The notes: a model not told the origin generated them from the letters alone. Counted from the stretch's first letter, positions 28,120 through 36,876 are shown. The stretch: DNA of 64,000 bases from Timonella senegalensis JC301 (GCF_000312125.1 NZ_HE978645.1:1-64000), one strand, 5' to 3'. Numbers and translations: made by a program.

Positions 28120-28232
28120 CCGCCAGCTTCCTGCACTACCCGTTCCACCACTTGCACCACCGAACGTTTCATCGCACGTTTCATCCCGCACCACCGCCTC
28201 ATTACGACACCACATTCATTTTGGAGAATGTC

Positions 28233-29603
28233 TTGCCTACCTCAGCTTTTGGAAAGATCGTAGACGCCCAAGTTTCGCGCCGTTCGGTGCTCGCTGCTAT
28301 GGGCGTCGGCAGCCTCGCCGCCGCGCTGGCAGCCTGCTCGGGCCCAGCCACCGGTGACAACCTCAAGAACAACCAGAAGACCGACGTCGACTGGGCCAAT
28401 GTAGTTCCCGCCAAGGAAATCACCTGGTGGTCCAACCACCCTGGGAGCTCCAAGGAGATCGAGGAAGGCCTCATCGCTAAGTTCACCGCGGAGACAGGAA
28501 TCGCTGTCAAACTCGTGACTGCGGGCGCCAACTATGACGAGGTTGCCCAGCGCTTTCAAGCCGCCTCCGGCACCGACTCGCTCCCGGACCTAGTCATCGC
28601 GTCCGACGTGTGGTGGTTCCGTTACTTCCTCAACGGCCAGATCATGCCTCTGGACTCGGTGTTTGACTACCTCAAGGCGGACACCGCGGACTTCAACACC
28701 ACCCTATTCAACGACTACGAGTTCGAGGGCTCCCACTATGCGGCGCCGTACGCTCGTTCCACGCCGCTGTTCTACTACAACAAGGATGTGTTCAAGAAGG
28801 CCGGACTCCCAGACCGTGGCCCTGCTATGTGGGCTGAGTTCGAGGAGTGGGCACCAAAGCTCGCCGCAGTTCTGCCATCCGATGGAGCACCACTCGGCAT
28901 GGGCGTCGGCACCTCGTGGTCAGCGTGGTGGATGTCCAACATCATGTGGGGCCGCGGCGCTTCGTGGTCGAAGGACTGGACCGTCACACTGGATACCCCG
29001 GAGGCCATCGAGGCCGGTGAATGGGTCCGCGCGCTGTACAACGACAACAAGTTTGCATCCATCGGCAACGACACTCAGGCTGACTTTGCCGCAGGGTTCT
29101 TCGGCTGCTTCCTCGGCTCAACCGGCTCGCTCAAGGGCATCCTTGACGCCGCAAACTTCGAGGTCGGAGCAGCCTTCCTTCCAGACGGCCCTGTCGGCCC
29201 CGGCGTTCCAACCGGAGGTACTGGACTCGCGATCCCATCGTCTCGCTCCCCTGAGCAGCAGCTCGCTGCAGCTCAGTTCCTCGCGTTCCTGACCAACGCG
29301 GAGAACACCGCCGAGTTCTCGAAGGGCACCGGTTACATGCCGGTGCGCTCGTCTGCCATGACCGGCGAGACTATGACAAAGTTGTACCAAGAGATCCCGC
29401 TGTACAAGACGGCCGTGGAGCAGTTGGAGACCAAGACCCGCACCCAGGACTGGGTCCGCGTGTTTGTACCTTCCGGTGACCAGATCCTGACCGAGGGCAT
29501 AGAGCAGATCATCCTCAAGAACACCCCTGCCAAGGACGCTTTCGCGGCTATCACGCCTCGTCTTGAGCAGGCCTACAAAGAGAACGTGGAACCATACCTG
29601 TGA
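28233..29603 (+). CDS. ugpB: glycerol-3-phosphate-type binding lipoprotein UgpB
   Basis: About 456 residues. The start is a TTG at 28233, chosen because GGAG is 6 nt upstream and because it gives a normal signal peptide. The upstream in-frame ATG at 28152 would add 27 His/Pro-rich residues. The N-terminus has a twin-arginine-like SRRSVLAAM and the lipobox LAAC, so it is a lipid-anchored solute-binding protein of the extracellular-binding family 1. It probably binds glycerol-3-phosphate or glycerophosphodiesters. Its stop overlaps ugpQ. Confidence 0.85.
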   Translation: MPTSAFGKIVDAQVSRRSVLAAMGVGSLAAALAACSGPATGDNLKNNQKTDVDWANVVPAKEITWWSNHPGSSKEIEEGLIAKFTAETGIAVKLVTAGANYDEVAQRFQAASGTDSLPDLVIASDVWWFRYFLNGQIMPLDSVFDYLKADTADFNTTLFNDYEFEGSHYAAPYARSTPLFYYNKDVFKKAGLPDRGPAMWAEFEEWAPKLAAVLPSDGAPLGMGVGTSWSAWWMSNIMWGRGASWSKDWTVTLDTPEAIEAGEWVRALYNDNKFASIGNDTQADFAAGFFGCFLGSTGSLKGILDAANFEVGAAFLPDGPVGPGVPTGGTGLAIPSSRSPEQQLAAAQFLAFLTNAENTAEFSKGTGYMPVRSSAMTGETMTKLYQEIPLYKTAVEQLETKTRTQDWVRVFVPSGDQILTEGIEQIILKNTPAKDAFAAITPRLEQAYKENVEPYL

Positions 29604-30337
29604 GCCTTCCCCAGATCATCGCGCACCGCGGCAACAAGTCCGTAGCGCCTGAGAACACCCTGCCCGCATTTGCGTCCGCCGTAAAGGCGGGGGCTGGCAG
29701 CATCGAAATGGACGTAGTCCTCTCCAGTGACGGCGTGGCCATGGTGATTCACGACGATACCCTCGACGCCACCACATCTGGCGCTGGCCACGTGGCTGGC
29801 TTTACTGCGGCTGAGATCCAGCAGCTCGATGCAGGATCGTGGTTCCACCCGGCATTCGCTGGGGTCAAGGTGCCCACGTTCGAGCAGTTCGCGGACCTTA
29901 TCGCCCTAGATGACTCGATCGAGATCCTCCTCGAGTTCAAGGGCACGTGGACGGTAGACCAGGTCCGCCCAGTTGTGGAGGCAGTTACTTCGCGCGGACT
30001 GTTGGACCGTACCATTCTGCAGAGTTTCATGCGGGAAACCGTGGAATCGCTGCTGGCTGTTTGCCCCGAGACTCGCCGTGGGGTTCTCATCGAGTCGGGC
30101 TTCGACGGACTGATCGAGTTGGCCAGCCAAGCCGGCATCTACACGATCAACCCGGACGTGGACTGGCTGCTTGCTAACCCCGAGTTCGTTTCGGAACTCC
30201 ATGCTGCAGGCATCAAGACCCAGGTGTGGACCGCGAATGATCCAGCCCAATGGGAGCGCCTGGTTGAGCTCGGCGTGGACGGCATCATCACCGACCGTCC
30301 CGACGCCCTCGCGGGCTGGTTCGCCGCTCGCGCGTAG
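29600..30337 (+). CDS. ugpQ: glycerophosphodiester phosphodiesterase
   Basis: A 245-residue GDPD enzyme with IIAHRGNKSVAPENT (His9, Arg10, Glu18), IHDDTLDATTSG containing the second catalytic His, and C-terminal NPDVDWLL and VWTAND blocks. It hydrolyses glycerophosphodiesters to glycerol-3-phosphate and an alcohol. It has no signal peptide, so it acts in the cytoplasm on imported substrate. GTG 29600 overlaps the ugpB stop by 4 bp. Confidence 0.93.
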   Translation: MSLPQIIAHRGNKSVAPENTLPAFASAVKAGAGSIEMDVVLSSDGVAMVIHDDTLDATTSGAGHVAGFTAAEIQQLDAGSWFHPAFAGVKVPTFEQFADLIALDDSIEILLEFKGTWTVDQVRPVVEAVTSRGLLDRTILQSFMRETVESLLAVCPETRRGVLIESGFDGLIELASQAGIYTINPDVDWLLANPEFVSELHAAGIKTQVWTANDPAQWERLVELGVDGIITDRPDALAGWFAARA

Positions 30338-30651
30338 CCTCGCGCATGGTCTAGCACCGTGTCGGCCCCACCTCGTCGGGCGAATCTCGCCCGACGCTCG
30401 GCCGCTGCCGATCCGGCGTTGCTGCGCCGGATCGGCAACCTGCGCTACTTTGATTGCCGGCCGGTTATCTGCCTACCGCGATTGCCGGCCGCATCACAGC
30501 TCAAGCGTAACTTCGCACCAGTCCGGCGTTACTGCGCCGGATCGGTACCTTCCGAGGACGGACCCTTCGAACAACCTCACAGGTTCCGGTTTTCAGTTTC
30601 AGGGTGGGATTGCGTATCCTTGATTCTTGGTGGTTGATCATCAACCCCAGT
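30338..30651. other. hairpin-rich spacer between ugpQ and tRNA-Lys
   Basis: No gene. It contains TCGGGCGA-ATC-TCGCCCGA (about 30377-30395), a 13-bp perfect hairpin TGCCGATCCGGCG (30406-30437), and a second partial copy of its CCGGCGTTRCTGCGCCGGAT core near 30522-30543. GATTGCCGGCC also occurs twice. The first hairpins could terminate the ugp operon. Confidence 0.6.
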
Positions 30652-30724
30652 GGGCCTTTAGCTCAGTTGGTAGAGCATCGGACTTTTAATCCGCGGGTCG
30701 CGGGTTCGAGCCCCGCAGGGCCCA
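30652..30724 (+). tRNA. tRNA-Lys (anticodon TTT)
   Basis: 73 nt with a complete cloverleaf: acceptor GGGCCTT/AGGGCCC with one G-U, D-arm AGCTCAGTTGGTAGAGC, anticodon loop ACTTTTAAT, and T-arm GCGGGTTCGAGCCCCGC. The 3' CCA is not encoded. Confidence 0.97.
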
Positions 30725-30730
30725 CAACCG

Positions 30731-30772
30731 GAAAGCCCGGTCTGACGTGAACAAACGTCGGACCGGGCTTTC
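30731..30772 (+). terminator. terminator after tRNA-Lys
   Basis: 18-bp stem (30731-30748 / 30755-30772, GAAAGCCCGGTCTGACGT with one wobble) and a 6-nt loop, starting 6 nt past the tRNA. Confidence 0.85.
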
Positions 30773-31183
30773 TCAGTTTGCGGGTCACCACAGGGAAGTT
30801 GGGGCAAAATTGGGGCAAGGTTTCTGACGCTCGCCCGTTCGCAGGCCCCTAAGCGCGGTCTAACTCTGCAGGCTTACCGCACCAATTATCACTCCCAGCC
30901 GCCGGCCTCATACCCCCACCATGCCAGCGGCTCTCCTTTAACCCCCGCCATACCGTCCGACTCCGCATCTCTCACCGCTCTGCCAGCGCCTCCCTTCAAC
31001 CTCACCCGCCCCTTCCCCACGTGACTGCCGCTCATATGGGTTGAGTGCCGCCCCGCGGCGACGGCACTCACTGCAGGTGAGCGGCACTCGCGAGACTTGG
31101 GGGTTGCACGTAGACGAGCGGAAGCCAAAAGTTGAGCGCGCGGTCGACAAGGGTCGACTCGCGGTGCTTGAACGGGTTGAGTT
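30773..31183. other. gene-free spacer after tRNA-Lys
   Basis: No credible gene. Near 30799-30818 a TTGGGGCAAAATTGGGGCAA direct repeat follows the tRNA terminator; such repeats are seen beside tRNA genes used as integration sites, but no integrase is present. Around 31042-31070 lies the hairpin TGAGTGCCG/CGGCACTCA. The GAGTGCCG motif recurs near 31078, 31199, 31220 and 31240. Confidence 0.5.
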
Positions 31184-31240
31184 CCGGGTTTTGGGGTCGA
31201 GTGCCGGAACGCGGGGCCGGCACTCGACCACAAAACCCGG
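31184..31240. repeat. 57-bp palindrome upstream of reductase gene
   Basis: 24-bp arms (31184-31207 / 31217-31240) with a single mismatch and a 9-nt loop. Each arm is bounded by CCGG at both ends (CCGG-N16-CCGG), recalling the nested layout of the 13-kb palindromes. It lies 74 bp before the ATG at 31314. Confidence 0.7.
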
Positions 31241-31313
31241 CACTCGCGGAGGGAGAGGGGCAAAAGTGCCGCGGGCGGGGTGCGAGAAGCCGCCGATCCG
31301 CGAGGATGGGAGC

Positions 31314-32315
31314 ATGAAGCTCTTGATTCTTGGCGGGACGGGGTGGCTCGGCGGGCACATCGCGCGGCAAGCGCTCGAGCGTGGGCACGAGGTCACGTGC
31401 GTGGCCCGGGGCACGGATGTTCCCAAGGGCGTGACCTTGGTCCACGCGGACCGAGACGTGGACGATGCATTAGCTCCTGTCGCGGCGGACTCGTGGGACG
31501 GGGTCATCGACGTTGCGATGCAGCCCGGCCACGTGCGGCGCGCAGTCCGTGACCTCGCACAAGCAACCCAGCGCTACATCTTCGTCTCGAGTGTCAGCGC
31601 CTACCCCGACAATTCCGGAGCCAACCCGACCGAAAGTGCGCCCGTATTTGAGCCGCTCGAGTCCGATACCTTCACCGACATGGCAGAGTACGGCGCAGCA
31701 AAGGTAGCCTGCGAGAACGCAGCCCGGGAACGCCTCGGAAGCCGCGCCACGATCGTGAGGCCGAGCCTAATCGGCGGCCCCGGCGACCCAAGCGCCCGCT
31801 CAACCTACTGGCCGCTGCGTTTTGCCTCCCCATCCAACCCGGAGGGAGCGGTCCTCGTGCCCGATCACCCCGACTTCCCCACCTCGGTCATCGACGTCCG
31901 AGACCTCGCAGAGTGGCTAGTCAATCTGGCCGAACTGGGCTCCGAAGCACCAACGGGTCCGTTCAATGCTGTGGGCATGAGTACGCCGCTGGCCCAACAC
32001 CTGACCATCGCACGTGAGGTGGCGGGATTTGCCGGCTCGATCGTCGTGAAGAAGAACGAATGGTTGCGCGAACGCGGCGTCAGCCAATGGGCAGGGACGA
32101 AGTCGCTGCCGCTGTGGATTGCGGACGATTCTATGCGCGGATTTGGGGCGTGGTCGAATGCGCGCGCTCTTGAGGCAGGACTGGCCCTGCGGCCGCTGCA
32201 AGACACCCTGCGGGACGGACTGGAGTGGGCGCTAGCCCACTCCAGCGAGCACGGAGTCCCATCGGGACTCACGCAGGAACAGGAAGCCGAACTGCTCGCG
32301 GAGGCCCGACTTTAA
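31314..32315 (+). CDS. NAD-dependent epimerase/reductase family protein
   Basis: 333 residues from ATG 31314, preceded by GAGG and GGGAG. An in-frame extension back to 31041 runs through the palindrome and is rejected. The N-terminal Rossmann motif is LILGGTGWLGGHI (residues 4-16). VSSVSAYPD and EYGAAKVACE give an SDR-like Ser/Tyr-x3-Lys arrangement. It is an extended-SDR protein; the substrate is unknown. Its stop codon overlaps the stop of the convergent zinc-ribbon gene. Confidence 0.85.
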   Translation: MKLLILGGTGWLGGHIARQALERGHEVTCVARGTDVPKGVTLVHADRDVDDALAPVAADSWDGVIDVAMQPGHVRRAVRDLAQATQRYIFVSSVSAYPDNSGANPTESAPVFEPLESDTFTDMAEYGAAKVACENAARERLGSRATIVRPSLIGGPGDPSARSTYWPLRFASPSNPEGAVLVPDHPDFPTSVIDVRDLAEWLVNLAELGSEAPTGPFNAVGMSTPLAQHLTIAREVAGFAGSIVVKKNEWLRERGVSQWAGTKSLPLWIADDSMRGFGAWSNARALEAGLALRPLQDTLRDGLEWALAHSSEHGVPSGLTQEQEAELLAEARL

Positions 32316-32467
32316 GCTTGGCCCTGCGCCGGAACCTCGAAGCACCCACGAGGGCACTTGTAGACCATGTGGGATTGCGGCGAGAAGTCGGTATCTGGAT
32401 CTGACTTCTGTGTCAGCCGGATTGTTCCGCCGCACTTGGGGCACTTTTCCGGGATTGACTGGGACAT
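32312..32467 (-). CDS. small zinc-ribbon protein
   Basis: 51 residues from ATG 32467, with GGGAG 6 nt upstream; an earlier in-frame ATG at 32536 lacks this. CPKCGG and KCPRGC form two Cys pairs, likely a zinc ribbon. The last bases of its stop lie within the stop of the convergent reductase gene (TTAA overlap). The function is unknown; binding of a nucleic acid or protein is possible. Confidence 0.7.
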   Translation of the reverse strand: MSQSIPEKCPKCGGTIRLTQKSDPDTDFSPQSHMVYKCPRGCFEVPAQGQA

Positions 32468-32581
32468 GGTGGACTCCCTACCTTCCGAGTTCTCGGTGGA
32501 GCTTGCAAAACAACTAAACCCACCCGTAGTGGTCACTCGACCCTAGTCCCGGACGCCCAGTGCCGCAATGGCACGCTTGCC

Positions 32582-33547
32582 TTACCTGTCCCACCAGTTC
32601 AAGACCCGCATGGCCTGCAGGGTCAGCCACTTGGACTGCTCCCCCTGCGGCACATCGACTTCGAACCACACGCGGCCCTTCAACGGCGGGCCTTGCACCC
32701 AACGCCCGAACTCGTCTTGCGCATCGCGCACGATGTTAATGGCATCGAGCATGCGGGGGTCCGGCCGCTGATTGTCGTGGCGGTACGCTCGCACGAAGTA
32801 GTCCATGACTCGAAGTGACGAGTACATCCACCGGTTCGGGTAGGTGAGACGTTCAACCCACGGCCCAATCCGCTCCCCCGTGGTCATGCGGTTGATGAGG
32901 CGCCGCTCGAGCAGGTACTCCTCGGCTTTCTTCCGGGCCTCGTGGGCCCTGGTGTCCCCGGTCGCGATCTCGTAATCCAACAGTCCGTTGAGTGAGTTGA
33001 GGGTGGAGTGGAAGGATGACCGCGTGGACCCTTCGACCCATTCGCAGTTCCAGCCGCCCTCTTCCATTTGATGATCAACGAACCACTGCGCCAGCGCTGA
33101 CATGTCACGTCCCAGCCACACACCGTTGGACACCGTATAGGCGTTGATGCACGCGTCCACTTCGCCGTCCCAGAACGGCAGATTGTCGTACTCCCAGCGG
33201 CAGTTGCGTTCCAGCCGAGCTGCGGTGTCACCTAATGCGGACGCGGGTACGCCCCATTCGCGCAGGGAGTTCAGAGACCACGACGTGGAGGTATAGGGCT
33301 GCCCTTGCCCTGGCTGCGCCTCGGGGCCTTCGAAGTCAAAGTCCCCGGGGAAGTGCGCACCGCCCGCCCACTGGCCGTCCGGGTCCTGCTTGTCCAAGAG
33401 GGCTCGCCCGAACCCCTCGGTCGCAGTCAGCGCGCGCGTGGCCTGCCACTGTTCCTCAGGCAGTACGAGGAGATCGCGTTCCACCTGCCATCGCAGCGCA
33501 GGGTCGGAATCGAGCAGCCACGAGATTATAGGAGCGCTTTGGGCCAT
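32582..33547 (-). CDS. squalene-cyclase-like alpha/alpha-toroid protein
   Basis: 321 residues with repeated QW-like elements, for example KQDPDGQWAGG, DHQMEEGGWNCEW and RDAQDEFGRWVQG, as in terpenoid cyclase/prenyltransferase toroids. No clear DxDD cyclase motif is visible, and the length is about half that of a squalene-hopene cyclase, so catalysis as a cyclase is doubtful. It has no signal peptide. It stands alone on this strand; the zinc-ribbon gene lies 115 bp downstream. Confidence 0.8.
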   Translation of the reverse strand: MAQSAPIISWLLDSDPALRWQVERDLLVLPEEQWQATRALTATEGFGRALLDKQDPDGQWAGGAHFPGDFDFEGPEAQPGQGQPYTSTSWSLNSLREWGVPASALGDTAARLERNCRWEYDNLPFWDGEVDACINAYTVSNGVWLGRDMSALAQWFVDHQMEEGGWNCEWVEGSTRSSFHSTLNSLNGLLDYEIATGDTRAHEARKKAEEYLLERRLINRMTTGERIGPWVERLTYPNRWMYSSLRVMDYFVRAYRHDNQRPDPRMLDAINIVRDAQDEFGRWVQGPPLKGRVWFEVDVPQGEQSKWLTLQAMRVLNWWDR

Positions 33548-33639
33548 GCTTACAAGGGTACTGCCTAGAAGTGGCGCAGCCCTTGTTGCTGTTTGGGTTC
33601 CCTGAAGTGCTGTGGTGCATTCGGTATTAGAGTCTAAAC

Positions 33640-33825
33640 ATGGGTAACGACGAGCTCATCACAGCATTCATGCCGGACAAGGAACTCCTTGACGCGGAGA
33701 AGGCCGCGCCGCACACCTTCATCGAGCCGCTCAAGCGGTTCGAACTTCCGCCGGGCCTCGTCGCGCTCGCAGACGAGCCCGCCCTCAACCTTCAGGCCGG
33801 CTCCCAGCGTGAGCCGCGGCGCTAA
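33640..33825 (+). CDS. small hypothetical protein
   Basis: 61 residues. Third codon positions are overwhelmingly G or C, as in neighbouring genes, and GAG precedes the ATG by about 7 nt. The sequence is acidic to neutral with no membrane segment (MGNDELITAFMPDKELLDA at the start). No family is recognised. It is followed directly by the 33843-33895 hairpin, which would terminate it. The antisense frame looks like a shadow. Confidence 0.5.
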   Translation: MGNDELITAFMPDKELLDAEKAAPHTFIEPLKRFELPPGLVALADEPALNLQAGSQREPRR

Positions 33826-33842
33826 CGCGCCCACCTGATTTT

Positions 33843-33895
33843 CGACGATCGTGGTCCCGTCCCAGCGTGATGCTGGGTCGGGACCACGATCGTCG
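33843..33895. terminator. ACGATCGT element, copy C, forming a terminator-like hairpin
   Basis: 17-bp perfect arms CGACGATCGTGGTCCCG (33843-33859 / 33879-33895) enclose a further CCCAGC/GCTGGG stem after one T-T mismatch, about 24 bp in all. It lies between the convergent small ORF and the iron ABC operon. It shares 25 bp with 21733-21757. Confidence 0.7.
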
Positions 33896-33936
33896 TAAAG
33901 CACTTTGTCACGCAGTGATGTGATGCAGGCCGGCGC

Positions 33937-34692
33937 CTAGTAGTACACGGCCAGAGGGCCGTTAGGCCCGTCCACACACGCCACGGGAGTGTTGAACACT
34001 CGGGTCAGAGTCTCGGGCTGGAACAGCTCGGCGGACGTACCGAACTCGACGACCTGGCCGTCCTTGACCGCGCAGATGCGGTCGGCGTAGTGACCGGCAA
34101 AGTTGATGTCGTGTAGGACGATGACCACGGTCCGGCCGAGCTCGTCGGCCACGCGGCGCAGGTGCTGCATCATCTGCACGGAGTGCTTCATGTCGAGGTT
34201 GTTGAGCGGCTCGTCCAGCAGGACGTAGTCGGTGTCCTGGCACAAGACCATGGCCACGTAGGCGCGCTGGCGCTGTCCGCCCGAAAGCTGGTCGAGGTAG
34301 CGATCCTGCAGGTCCTCAAGTTCGAAAAACTTGATGGAGCGCGTGATGATCTCCTCGTCGAACTTGTTGAGCCGCCCCTTGGTGTACGGGAAGCGGCCGA
34401 ACGCGACCAGCTGCCGAACCGTCAGTCGCGTAACAAAGTGGTTCTCCTGGCGCAGGATCGAGACGATCTTGGCCAGGTCCTTGGACTTGGTCGTGGCCAC
34501 GTCATACCCTGCGATCTCGATGGACCCAGCGTCTGCACCCATCAGGCGGCCGATGATCGTGAGCAGGGTCGACTTGCCCGCACCGTTCGGGCCCACAAGA
34601 GCGGTGACGCCGCCCTTGGGGATCTGCAGGTCAACGGGGCCAATGGTGACTTCGGAGCTGTAGTCCTTGCGTACAGCCTTGAGCTCGATCAC
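33937..34692 (-). CDS. iron-siderophore ABC transporter ATPase
   Basis: A 251-residue FepC/FhuC-type ATPase: Walker A GPNGAGKST, signature [11 protein letters not shown], Walker B DYVLLDEPLNNLD, and the switch His in VIVLHDINF. It powers the two permeases encoded upstream, whose stop overlaps its start by 4 bp (ATGA). It is the last gene of the four-gene iron operon. Confidence 0.93.
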   Translation of the reverse strand: MIELKAVRKDYSSEVTIGPVDLQIPKGGVTALVGPNGAGKSTLLTIIGRLMGADAGSIEIAGYDVATTKSKDLAKIVSILRQENHFVTRLTVRQLVAFGRFPYTKGRLNKFDEEIITRSIKFFELEDLQDRYLDQLSGGQRQRAYVAMVLCQDTDYVLLDEPLNNLDMKHSVQMMQHLRRVADELGRTVVIVLHDINFAGHYADRICAVKDGQVVEFGTSAELFQPETLTRVFNTPVACVDGPNGPLAVYY

Positions 34693-35852
34693 AGTCTGCC
34701 CTTTCGCAGGATGACCGCGAGGAATGCGATGCCACCTACCGCCTCAATGACGATGGAGACAGCACCCTCCGCGTAGAAGATGTTTTTTAGGACAAAGTAG
34801 GCGCCGCCTAGGATGACGAACCCGGTGAGCACGGCTACAGGGAACACGTATCGGTGGTCGTGCGTGCCCGCGAACTGGTAGGCCAGCGTGGCGGTGAGGA
34901 AGCCAAGGAACGTCATCGGGCCGATCAGAGCGGTGGAGACCGCCATCAGGATCGACACAAAGAACAGCGTGATCATGACCTCGCGGCGGTGATCCAAGCC
35001 CAGGTTGCCGGTGACATCGCGGCCCAGCGCGACCACGTTGAGGCGGCGGGACCGGATGAACAATGCTCCCGCCGCGGCGATGCACAGCGGAATGGCGAGC
35101 GGGAAGTAGGACGGGTCCGCGTTGGACACCGACCCGAACAGTTTGGCGCTCAGGATGTCGAAGTCGCTCGGGGTGAGCAAGCGCTGCATGAACGTGGAGA
35201 TCGAGCCAAGCCCGCCGCCCAGCACGATGCCCACAAGAAGCATGACCTGCAAGTTGGCGAACTTACCCGAGAGTAACCAGCCGTAGAGAGCGAGCGAAAA
35301 GCCAACCATGAGGACGACCATGAGCGCGAACTTGGTGGGACCCTCGATCGCAATGAGCCCCGCGGCGCCCATGAAGTAGATGACCGAGGTCTGGAGGGCC
35401 ACATACAGCGACTCAAACCCCATGATCGAGGGCGTGATGATCCGGTTGTTCGTGACCGTTTGGAAGGACACCGTGGCCATCGCCTGGCAGACCACGACGA
35501 TGAGGATGACGAGAAGCGCGATGGCTCGGCGCTCGGCAATGCGCCAGAACCCGGCTGTGCCAAACTCCATGGGGTTACCCCAGGCCAGGATGCCCGCGGC
35601 CGAGATGAGCGCGAGTGCGCTGAGCACGCCCACCAGGATCCAATAGCGGCGGCGCTTGGTGCGGCTGATGAAGGCAACGGTGCCGCGGCCGTCATGGATC
35701 GGGGTCTCGAGTGGGTGGCTCGGGTCGAGCAGGGTGTCGGGGTGCGGAGTCAGGGAGGGCGTGAGCACTTTTCGTGCAAGTGAGCGTGGCAATCCCCGCT
35801 CTTTTGCACCAAAAGTACTCACATCCCCGTGGATGGTTTCCTGATCAGGCAT
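34689..35852 (-). CDS. iron-siderophore ABC permease (FecCD family)
   Basis: 387 residues. A polar N-terminal extension of about 65 residues is followed by roughly eight to ten membrane helices of the FecCD family (GFESLYVALQTSVIYF, FLGFLTATLAYQFAG). It would pair with the other FecCD permease. Its start overlaps the preceding permease gene by 8 bp. The long soluble N-terminus is unusual, and a later start cannot be excluded. Confidence 0.9.
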   Translation of the reverse strand: MPDQETIHGDVSTFGAKERGLPRSLARKVLTPSLTPHPDTLLDPSHPLETPIHDGRGTVAFISRTKRRRYWILVGVLSALALISAAGILAWGNPMEFGTAGFWRIAERRAIALLVILIVVVCQAMATVSFQTVTNNRIITPSIMGFESLYVALQTSVIYFMGAAGLIAIEGPTKFALMVVLMVGFSLALYGWLLSGKFANLQVMLLVGIVLGGGLGSISTFMQRLLTPSDFDILSAKLFGSVSNADPSYFPLAIPLCIAAAGALFIRSRRLNVVALGRDVTGNLGLDHRREVMITLFFVSILMAVSTALIGPMTFLGFLTATLAYQFAGTHDHRYVFPVAVLTGFVILGGAYFVLKNIFYAEGAVSIVIEAVGGIAFLAVILRKGRL

Positions 35853-36876
35853 GGCGGCGGCTCCTCAGGAGTAGTCCCACAAACACAACCGAGCCCACCA
35901 CACCCAGGATCAGGGAGACGGGAACCTCGAAAGGCATGATGATCGTGCGTCCGATGAGGTCCGCAACGGTCACGATTCCGATTCCGAGCAGGCATACCCA
36001 CGGGAGGTTTGAGCGGAGGTCATCCCCGCGGAACATGGAGACCACATTGGGCACGATCAGGCCGAGGAACGGCAGGTTCCCCACCACCACGGTGACGACT
36101 CCCGTTGCCACGGCGATGAGCCCGGTACCCAGCAGAATCACGCGGTTGTAGTTAAGCCCCACGTTGGTGGCGATCTCCTCACCCAGGCCCGCAACTGTGA
36201 ACCGGTCGGCGGCAATAAACACAGCGATGGCCACGAGCGCAACGATCCACAGCACCTCGTACTGCCCGCGCAGAACAGACGTGAAGCTGCCGGCGAACCA
36301 CACTCCGAGGTTCTGCAGGGTGTCCGTAGCGAGCGCGAGGTACGTGGTGATGGACCCGACCACGGCACCAAGCATGATTCCCACAATAGGAACGATCAGG
36401 GACGACTGCAGGGAGACCCTGCGTAGGAACATAAAGAACACCATCGTGCCCACAAAAGAGGCAACAATGGCCGCGATCATCTTGGTGCTCAGGCTCGCGT
36501 TCGGATAGACGATGGTGACGAGCAGAAGGCCAAGGCCCGCCCACTCGGTGGTGCCCGTAGTGGTGGGTTCAACAAACCGGTTCTGGGTCAAGAGTTGCAT
36601 GACCAGTCCGGACATTGCCATCGCGGCGCCAGCCAGCACGAGTGCGATAGTGCGCGGAATCCGGGTGATCGCGAACATCTCTCCGCCGAACTCGCCGTCA
36701 AACACGTTGTAGACACCCGTGAAAAGGGAAAGGGTGAGCAACGCGAGGACAACCAGTACGCCAAGGCCAAGCTTCCAGTCAACGACCTTCTTCTTGGTAG
36801 CGGCTGCCAGCGGTTCGGCTGTTTGTCCGGCAGACATCCCCGCCGGGTTCGGATCGAGTGCGGGTGAGGCGCTCAT
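35845..36876 (-). CDS. iron-siderophore ABC permease (FecCD family)
   Basis: About 343 residues from ATG 36876; an in-frame frame back to 36945 is less likely. The ribosome site is weak (AAAGAAAAG), and ATG 36837 is an alternative. Helices include LVLAGAAMAMSGLVMQLLTQ (the classic FecCD G-rich segment) and NLPFLGLIVPNVVSMFRG. It is the first permease of the operon, 118 bp downstream of the binding protein. Confidence 0.9.
   Translation of the reverse strand: MSASPALDPNPAGMSAGQTAEPLAAATKKKVVDWKLGLGVLVVLALLTLSLFTGVYNVFDGEFGGEMFAITRIPRTIALVLAGAAMAMSGLVMQLLTQNRFVEPTTTGTTEWAGLGLLLVTIVYPNASLSTKMIAAIVASFVGTMVFFMFLRRVSLQSSLIVPIVGIMLGAVVGSITTYLALATDTLQNLGVWFAGSFTSVLRGQYEVLWIVALVAIAVFIAADRFTVAGLGEEIATNVGLNYNRVILLGTGLIAVATGVVTVVVGNLPFLGLIVPNVVSMFRGDDLRSNLPWVCLLGIGIVTVADLIGRTIIMPFEVPVSLILGVVGSVVFVGLLLRSRRHA

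Noticed and set aside
30889-31263. 124-codon minus-strand frame
   Set aside because: Low-complexity Arg/Pro/Ser product spanning the GAGTGCCG repeats; no homology signal.
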